Positions 6,461 to 10,474 of a stretch of DNA of 10,474 bases are shown piece after piece; within the stretch, counting starts at the first letter, position 1; the number at the start of each line of letters is the position of its first letter. The notes beneath the pieces were generated by a model. It was given only the letters and a program-made list of their open reading frames with translations, was not told the origin of the DNA and did no database searches. The position numbers were made by a program, and so were the translations under genes. This stretch comes from Candidatus Methanophagales archaeon (GTDB lineage: Archaea; Halobacteriota; Syntropharchaeia; Alkanophagales; Methanospirareceae): positions 1-10,474 of the forward strand of contig PIXU01000296.1 in assembly GCA_003601795.1 (NCBI GenBank), given 5' to 3'.

Positions 6461-7059
6461 AGAGTGACAACATAATATCCCCCAAAAAAGAGGAAATAAT
6501 AAAATCTATTTTAGAAGTTCTGAAAGAGCCTTACCAATATGCAAGAGACATGCATATCCACAATGAAATAGCCACATTTAAACGAGATTGGGTAGGGATG
6601 TACAATTTGCGAGATGCTTTTGATCACTTACGAAAATTGCTAATACACCTCTTTGAGGACGATGATAATAGCAAGGCAAATAGAGAATTGGCAGAGATGG
6701 AAGCACACCTTTACAGAGCAATCTTAGAAGGAGCGCAAAATGTTACAGAAGTATATCTTGACCGAATTGACAAAAAACTAAAACCTCGTATATTGTACCG
6801 ATTGAGTTTCGTAGACGCACCTAGTGAAACAGAAATAACGACAGCAATTTCATCAGCTAAAGAAAAGATTGAACATGGCAGAAATTATAAGCCAAAAAAC
6901 TGGAAAGAGGCTGCTAAATCTTTTAAAGAGGCTGAAGACATACTTAAGAGTCTTGAACAAAGGCTCCCTTCTTCCAATGAAATTAGGTATAGACTTGTTA
7001 TTTTAGGATGCACGATTATAGCGTTACTCATAGGTACAGGTATAGGTCACTTCTTTTGA
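6454..7059 (+). CDS. Helical tail-anchored protein of unknown function
   Basis: A 201-residue product I cannot assign to a family. Residues 1-175 look entirely helical and charged, with likely amphipathic helices at about 11-35, 40-67, 74-108 and 127-170. The only hydrophobic stretch is at the very end (about 180-198, LVILGCTIIALLIGTGIG), followed by HFF, so the protein should be anchored in the membrane by its C-terminus with the bulk in the cytoplasm. Residues 53-58 read RDAFDH within YNLRDAFDHLRKLL. This fits the Rx4H pattern of HEPN-type RNases, which are also small helical domains, but one short motif is weak proof. The start overlaps the previous gene by seven bases. A hairpin with flanking T/A runs follows the stop. 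Confidence 0.7.
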   Translation: MVKSDNIISPKKEEIIKSILEVLKEPYQYARDMHIHNEIATFKRDWVGMYNLRDAFDHLRKLLIHLFEDDDNSKANRELAEMEAHLYRAILEGAQNVTEVYLDRIDKKLKPRILYRLSFVDAPSETEITTAISSAKEKIEHGRNYKPKNWKEAAKSFKEAEDILKSLEQRLPSSNEIRYRLVILGCTIIALLIGTGIGHFF

Positions 7060-7099
7060 TTTTGTGCCTGTTTATTTTAAAATCAAACAAGCCACAAAA
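7060..7099. terminator. Bidirectional terminator hairpin
   Basis: The arm ttttgtgcctgttt (7060-7073) pairs with aaacaagccacaaaa (7085-7099), with two irregular positions. The loop is itself the palindrome attttaaaat. T or A runs flank both sides, so it can act for the plus-strand gene ending at 7059 and for the ribosomal genes coming from the right. Confidence 0.55.
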
Positions 7100-7121
7100 A
7101 TTTATTCAATATTAGCATGGT

Positions 7122-7139
7122 TGAGGTATTTTTACCTCA
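7122..7139 (-). terminator. Hairpin spanning the rpl30 stop codon
   Basis: On the minus strand TGAGGTAAAAATACCTCA is a perfect 7-bp stem with a 4-base loop, and the rpl30 TAA lies inside it. Together with the hairpin further on, it probably marks the end of the ribosomal transcript. It could also stabilise the 3' end of the RNA. Confidence 0.45.
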
Positions 7140-7599
7140 TCTTATGCAATAACTCATTTATCTTATCACCGTGATAGCCGAGTTCACCACCCTGTGGGAC
7201 TGTTTTTTTTATTCCTCTATGCCCTTTTCTTGGCGGGTGCAGCCGGAAAACAGGTTTGATTTGGTATTCTGTTAAATCATTCATCTTTACTTCTCCCGAA
7301 TGCAAACCATGAGCAAGTTTCTTAAACGACTCAAAAGGCGTATTGTCCTGTAAATATGACTCAGTTAACCTTTTACCGCCTGCTAATCTACCCCGGTTTT
7401 TTAGTAATTCCTCAAGCATATCCTCGGATATTTCGCCCCATGCAACGTAATCCTTCACTTTATTTATCATCCCTTTGTAATAGTCGTCATTTCCTACTAC
7501 GACACAGTGGTTCACCCGGTGTAGCCGAAGAAGCCCTAACGTGTACTTTATGTCAGGCCTTATTCCTACGCTTCCTCTCATCTTTATTATCGCCTTCAT
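7132..7599 (-). CDS. rpl30: Large ribosomal subunit protein uL30
   Basis: 50S subunit protein of the long archaeal form, 155 residues. The N-terminal block MKAIIKMRGSVGIRPDIKYTLGLLRLHRVNHCVVV is the diagnostic region; the C-terminal part (FRLHPPRKGHRGIKKTVPQGGELGYHG) matches the archaeal extension that bacterial L30 lacks. I chose the ATG at 7599 because family members start right before the first beta strand; a TTG at 7623 would add eight residues. It follows rps5 by 33 bases. In most archaea rpl15 and secY come next. Here the cluster ends with hairpins and unrelated genes. Confidence 0.94.
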   Translation of the reverse strand: MKAIIKMRGSVGIRPDIKYTLGLLRLHRVNHCVVVGNDDYYKGMINKVKDYVAWGEISEDMLEELLKNRGRLAGGKRLTESYLQDNTPFESFKKLAHGLHSGEVKMNDLTEYQIKPVFRLHPPRKGHRGIKKTVPQGGELGYHGDKINELLHKMR

Positions 7600-7632
7600 C
7601 TTATTTGGTAAAGTTTTCAACAAGCTTTCTTT

Positions 7633-8265
7633 TTAGAGAATGGTTTTTATTGTAGCTGTTTTTCTTAGCGCATCGTAGGTTGCTAGCGCAAGGTTAAAGG
7701 TGGTTCGTGTAGAACCTCTTGTTTTCGCCCATACGTCCTCCACACCTGCGAACTCCAGAACCTTTTTGGGGATGTCCCCCGCGGCGAGACCCAGCCCCCT
7801 GGGTGCGGGTTTCAAGGTTATTTCGACCGCTCCGGATTTCCCGCGTACCTTAAAAGGTAGCGAATGCTTCTCGTTACAATCGCATTCCCACGACCCACAA
7901 CCCCGTTCAATATATGTCAAGTTTAGTTCTGCATTTCGTATCGCTTTTGTAATGCTATTACGAACAAGAGCGTCTTTACCCAGTCCTATACCAAGATAGC
8001 CACCCCGATTTCCCACGATTACGCAAACTCTGAATTTTATTCTTCTTCCTGAATCGGTCATTCTTTGCACCATGTTTATGTCCAGGACTTCATCAGAAAT
8101 ATCAGGGAGGAGCGTTTCTACAATTTGGTGCTCTTTTAACGGGTATCTCGACCGAAGAGCTTCTTCTATTGTCTTTATTTCACCGCTTTGCACCAGCGTA
8201 CCTAACCTTGTTAATGGTACCCATTCTTCTTCATCCGCTTCCCTCCTCTTCCTTCTTCCGCTCAT
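7633..8265 (-). CDS. rps5: Small ribosomal subunit protein uS5
   Basis: 30S protein needed for decoding accuracy and mRNA entry, 210 residues, the usual archaeal length. The N-terminal extension (EEEWVPLTRLGTLVQSGEI) is typical of archaea. The double-stranded-RNA-binding fold covers about 55-125, with IKFRVCVIVGNRGGYLGIGLGKD as the main signature. The archaeal/eukaryotic insertion RGCGSWECDC (121-130) carries three cysteines. The C-terminal domain contains KPAPRGLGLAAGDIPKKVLE and DVWAKTRGSTRTTFN. The ATG at 8265 follows the rpl18 stop with no base between (TAAATG), so translation is probably coupled. Confidence 0.96.
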   Translation of the reverse strand: MSGRRKRREADEEEWVPLTRLGTLVQSGEIKTIEEALRSRYPLKEHQIVETLLPDISDEVLDINMVQRMTDSGRRIKFRVCVIVGNRGGYLGIGLGKDALVRNSITKAIRNAELNLTYIERGCGSWECDCNEKHSLPFKVRGKSGAVEITLKPAPRGLGLAAGDIPKKVLEFAGVEDVWAKTRGSTRTTFNLALATYDALRKTATIKTIL

Positions 8266-8817
8266 TTATGATGCTTTCGTTCTCTCCTCCTGTATTGAAG
8301 TTGTAGATAAAGATATCTTTTCTTTTACTACATTAAAATTATCAATAAAAGCAGGATTGTGTAAGAATTCGGCGATGTGCTGTCCGTTAAGGCGCTCATC
8401 AGAGGGTAAAACAGAGGGGTCATAAGGAATATCCATCCCGGAATCAACAACTCCTTTTAATGCAGCGTACACTTTAGAACCATGCGTAGGTGTGCACTGC
8501 CCAATATCGAGGATACCTTCGTCAAACCCTGCTTCCTTCGATTTTCTACCAAATAACAATCCCGTGAGATATGCAGCAGAAGTGTTGCACTTCCCTCCTT
8601 CATACCCGTATCCTTCAAGTTCAGAAGATATCGTGGAGATAACCGTCCTATCACTAAGATTATCACCCAGGACAAGTTGTATTCTGATGTATTTATTACT
8701 TTCGCGTACCACCACTCGTGGCTTTTCGCTGAGCAGCAGCTTTAACCGTTTTCGATAGTCGGTCTTTCCTTCTCTTCGCCTTCTAAACGGGACGTGATGT
8801 GTTGGACTTTTTGCCAT
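8266..8817 (-). CDS. rpl18: Large ribosomal subunit protein uL18
   Basis: 5S rRNA-binding protein of the 50S central protuberance, 183 residues, the long archaeal form. Signatures are VPFRRRREGKTDYRKRLKLL at the start, VVVRESNKYIRIQLV, SAAYLTGLLFGRKS and ILDIGQCTPTHGSKVYAALKGVVDSG. The C-terminal tail after NGQHIAEFL is family-like in position but variable. An AAGGAA lies about seven bases before the ATG at 8817. It follows rpl19e by 24 bases. Confidence 0.95.
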   Translation of the reverse strand: MAKSPTHHVPFRRRREGKTDYRKRLKLLLSEKPRVVVRESNKYIRIQLVLGDNLSDRTVISTISSELEGYGYEGGKCNTSAAYLTGLLFGRKSKEAGFDEGILDIGQCTPTHGSKVYAALKGVVDSGMDIPYDPSVLPSDERLNGQHIAEFLHNPAFIDNFNVVKEKISLSTTSIQEERTKAS

Positions 8818-8841
8818 TTCTTGTTTCCTTTTTATTTTTGT

Positions 8842-9306
8842 CTATAATTTATTTTTATTATCAAATTTTGCAACTTCATTTAGATGAGCGATGTTTCTTA
8901 GTTCTCCTGCTCTCGCTTTAGTATATAATTTACGATATGCAGTTTTATCGAGGTCTTCCTCATCCCGCAGCTCTTTTAATCTCCTGCGTAAGCTCCGAAT
9001 TTTGGTTATCCACTGCCTTTTCTTGCCCCTTCTTGCGCCTTTTGTACCCTTTCGGGATCCGTGCCCCCTTCTACGTCCGACGGCTTTTTCCGCCGCTCTC
9101 TGTCTTACTCTTCCTCTACTTACGCCTTTCTTCTGTTTCTTTTTTATAATTCCTTCTTCTATCAGCCTATGAATATCCTCTCTCGTTATCGCTTCTGCTA
9201 TATCCGCTGTAGCTTCCGGGTCAGGGTCTATCCATACTTTCCCTTCGCCAACCTTCATCACGTCTGCAGCTATCCTTTTCTGCTTTGCAAGATTTGCCAT
9301 TGCCAC
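8842..9306 (-). CDS. rpl19e: Large ribosomal subunit protein eL19
   Basis: Basic, helical 50S protein found in archaea and eukaryotes, 154 residues. It begins with the family block LAKQKRIAADVMKVGEGKVWIDPD and continues with ITREDIHRLIEEGIIKKKQKKGVSRGR, then a strongly basic linker (GRRRGHGSRKGTKGARRG) that runs into the rRNA. Start choice: the GTG at 9306 has GAGAGG nine bases upstream, while the ATG at 9300 fits family starts equally well and gives 152 residues. First gene of the cluster rpl19e-rpl18-rps5-rpl30. The usual upstream gene rpl32e is absent; the cluster starts from its own promoter at 9373-9380. Confidence 0.95.
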   Translation of the reverse strand: MAMANLAKQKRIAADVMKVGEGKVWIDPDPEATADIAEAITREDIHRLIEEGIIKKKQKKGVSRGRVRQRAAEKAVGRRRGHGSRKGTKGARRGKKRQWITKIRSLRRRLKELRDEEDLDKTAYRKLYTKARAGELRNIAHLNEVAKFDNKNKL

Positions 9307-9332
9307 TTATTTTATCCTCTCTTCTTCCTTTT

Positions 9333-9380
9333 GTATATTATAAGTATGTAAGAAGTATAAGTTACTTCCTTCTATTTAAG
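9333..9380 (-). promoter_or_regulatory. Promoter candidate for the rpl19e ribosomal cluster
   Basis: On the minus strand CTTAAATAGAAGGAAG begins at 9380, a box A candidate that would start transcription around 9351-9357. A second AT-rich element, TATAATATAC, lies at about 9332-9342. The first motif matches those upstream of rpl44e and queC. Five extra bases (a doubled CTTAA) separate it from the 25-bp repeat that follows, compared with the queC copy. Confidence 0.5.
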
Positions 9381-9405
9381 TTAAGATACAGATTTACACT
9401 GATTT
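9381..9405. repeat. Second copy of the 25-bp dispersed repeat
   Basis: This stretch equals 4634-4658 with one mismatch (ttaagaTacag versus ttaagaCacag). It overlaps the last 12 bases of the LarA-family gene and adjoins the promoter motif of rpl19e. Confidence 0.65.
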
Positions 9406-10474
9406 TTCTTGGTTACTGACATTAACCAATAAAGTATCTAAACCTTTTTTAACTATACCTATTTTAAGCTGCTCATTGAAATCTATTTCCTTTTTTAGTG
9501 CTTCACGAAGGGACTTATATCCCGTTATACCCCATCTATTCAACATTTGCGTGTCCAGTTCAGAAACAATAGCGAGATGGACTCTTTTCATTGTTTTCCT
9601 CATGTAAAACGCTTTATGCCCGCCAAGCACAAAATTCGTTCTGATTGCGTCTGCGGCATCTTCGTATGTTGTGTATTTATTCATCCACTCCTCAAAATAG
9701 GAGTCGCCAATTCCTTCGCGGCATTCAGCGACAAGAATTAGCGTGCCACCCGGAACCACGGTACGATAACAGTTTTCGATAGCTTTTGTTGCCTGATACA
9801 GGTTTCTGTCCTTCGGAAAACCACCTGCACTTACCACCAAAACGTCAAACAAGTCGGTTTCAATAGAAGACAGTTTCTTCATGACTCCCGCACCCCTAAG
9901 CAATACAGAATTCATCTCTCCTGCGTATGCATCTACCAGATTACCCGAACTGTCGGCAACCGTATTTATTACGAAATCCGGAGGTGCGAAAGACGCTGCT
10001 TCTGTCATATCCAGATGCACGGGGTTGTCTTTGATGTTCGCCGTTTTTGCACGGTCATCCAGTAGAAGTGCATGGTTTTTCCGTATTGTCTCTCGTGATG
10101 AAACCCCCGGGAGGATGCTCTTCCTTCCGCCGCCGAACCCCGCGTAATAATGCAGTGTTATGTCGCCTGTTAATATCTTTACATCTGCTTCTATGTAGCT
10201 TCTATTCAGCATTACCGGTGTCCCTCTGCCTGTCGTGCCAACAAATACCTGGTCTTTTGCATCGCAATCGTGAATCTCAAGGTTGAGTTGCGAGGCATAC
10301 GTATTCATATACGCACCAAGAATTCTTTTTAAGTCTTCTTCAGTTGGCGCTGTGTGCGTACCGCAAGCAACGAGCAGGGTGACCTGCCTTATCTCTTTAT
10401 GTTCTATCCCTATCTCTTCTGTTAACGCATCAAGCATTTTCACAGTGGGCGCTTCTCGTGTGTGGTCATCAACG
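9394..10474 (-). CDS. LarA-family nickel-pincer enzyme, 5' end outside window
   Basis: The LarA family (lactate racemase and relatives) uses a nickel-pincer nucleotide bound to a lysine to move hydride on 2-hydroxy acids. About 359 residues are present; the frame stays open to the right edge. The first residues read DDHTREAPT, matching the DDxTRPTPT block near the LarA N-terminus with its key arginine, so only about 70 residues should be missing. From the first visible residue, the family histidine is His40 in ACGTHTAPTEED. The block LHYYAGFGGGRKSILPGVSSRETIRKNH contains His108, the cofactor-attaching Lys118 and His134. All catalytic positions seem intact. LarA homologs have varied substrates, so racemisation of lactate is not implied. 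No larB, larC or larE gene for the cofactor is in the window. The stop codon lies inside a dispersed repeat. Confidence 0.9.
   Translation of the reverse strand, partial: VDDHTREAPTVKMLDALTEEIGIEHKEIRQVTLLVACGTHTAPTEEDLKRILGAYMNTYASQLNLEIHDCDAKDQVFVGTTGRGTPVMLNRSYIEADVKILTGDITLHYYAGFGGGRKSILPGVSSRETIRKNHALLLDDRAKTANIKDNPVHLDMTEAASFAPPDFVINTVADSSGNLVDAYAGEMNSVLLRGAGVMKKLSSIETDLFDVLVVSAGGFPKDRNLYQATKAIENCYRTVVPGGTLILVAECREGIGDSYFEEWMNKYTTYEDAADAIRTNFVLGGHKAFYMRKTMKRVHLAIVSELDTQMLNRWGITGYKSLREALKKEIDFNEQLKIGIVKKGLDTLLVNVSNQEKSV

Noticed and set aside
8840..8855. 16 bases (gtctataatttatttt) shared with 4718-4733
   Set aside because: Very AT-rich and lying at the rpl19e stop; chance similarity is plausible, so not listed as a repeat.

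Overview
The window looks like chromosomal DNA from a methanogen-related euryarchaeon. It carries archaeal-type ribosomal proteins (L44e, L19e, L18, S5, L30), an archaeal GINS subunit, a geranylgeranylglyceryl-phosphate (ether-lipid) synthase, a preQ0 synthase of the kind used for archaeosine, and methanogenesis marker protein 8. AT-rich box A promoters are visible, and Shine-Dalgarno signals are mostly weak. An ANME-1-like or related methane/alkane-cycling lineage would fit, but that is inference.

Layout. Bases 1-553 hold no intact gene; open stretches broken by a frame change and a TAG look like a decayed gene. Bases 554-2847 (minus strand) read sufS, gins51, rpl44e: a SufS-type cysteine desulfurase, a replicative-helicase GINS subunit and a zinc ribosomal protein. 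mmp8 (2935-3780) is divergent from sufS across an 87-bp promoter region with an 18-bp palindrome. It converges on queC (3899-4585, minus) across a T-rich spacer. An inverted repeat sits upstream of queC at 4634-4721. The GGGP synthase gene (4814-5497, minus) lies directly behind a herA-like gene (5522-6124, minus) that stops just after its Walker A motif, in the same frame as the synthase. Divergent from it are two overlapping plus-strand genes of unknown function (6194-7059); the second ends in a membrane anchor. Bidirectional hairpins separate these from the ribosomal cluster rpl19e-rpl18-rps5-rpl30 (9306-7132, minus). A LarA-family gene (9394 to beyond the right edge, minus) lies upstream of rpl19e.

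How it fits together. Most genes are housekeeping: translation, replication, tRNA modification, lipid synthesis and sulfur mobilisation. They sit in short, broken pieces of clusters that are longer in many archaea: L19e-L18-S5-L30 lacks L32e on one side and L15/SecY on the other, and L44e lacks S27e downstream. The part that looks accessory is about 5.5-7.1 kb, where a truncated HerA and two uncharacterised genes seem to have been inserted and partly deleted. A short promoter-like sequence (CTTAAATAGAAGG-type) recurs upstream of rpl44e, queC, rpl19e and, more loosely, mmp8. At queC and rpl19e it is joined to the same 25-bp repeat, so a dispersed repeat may carry or adjoin promoters here.
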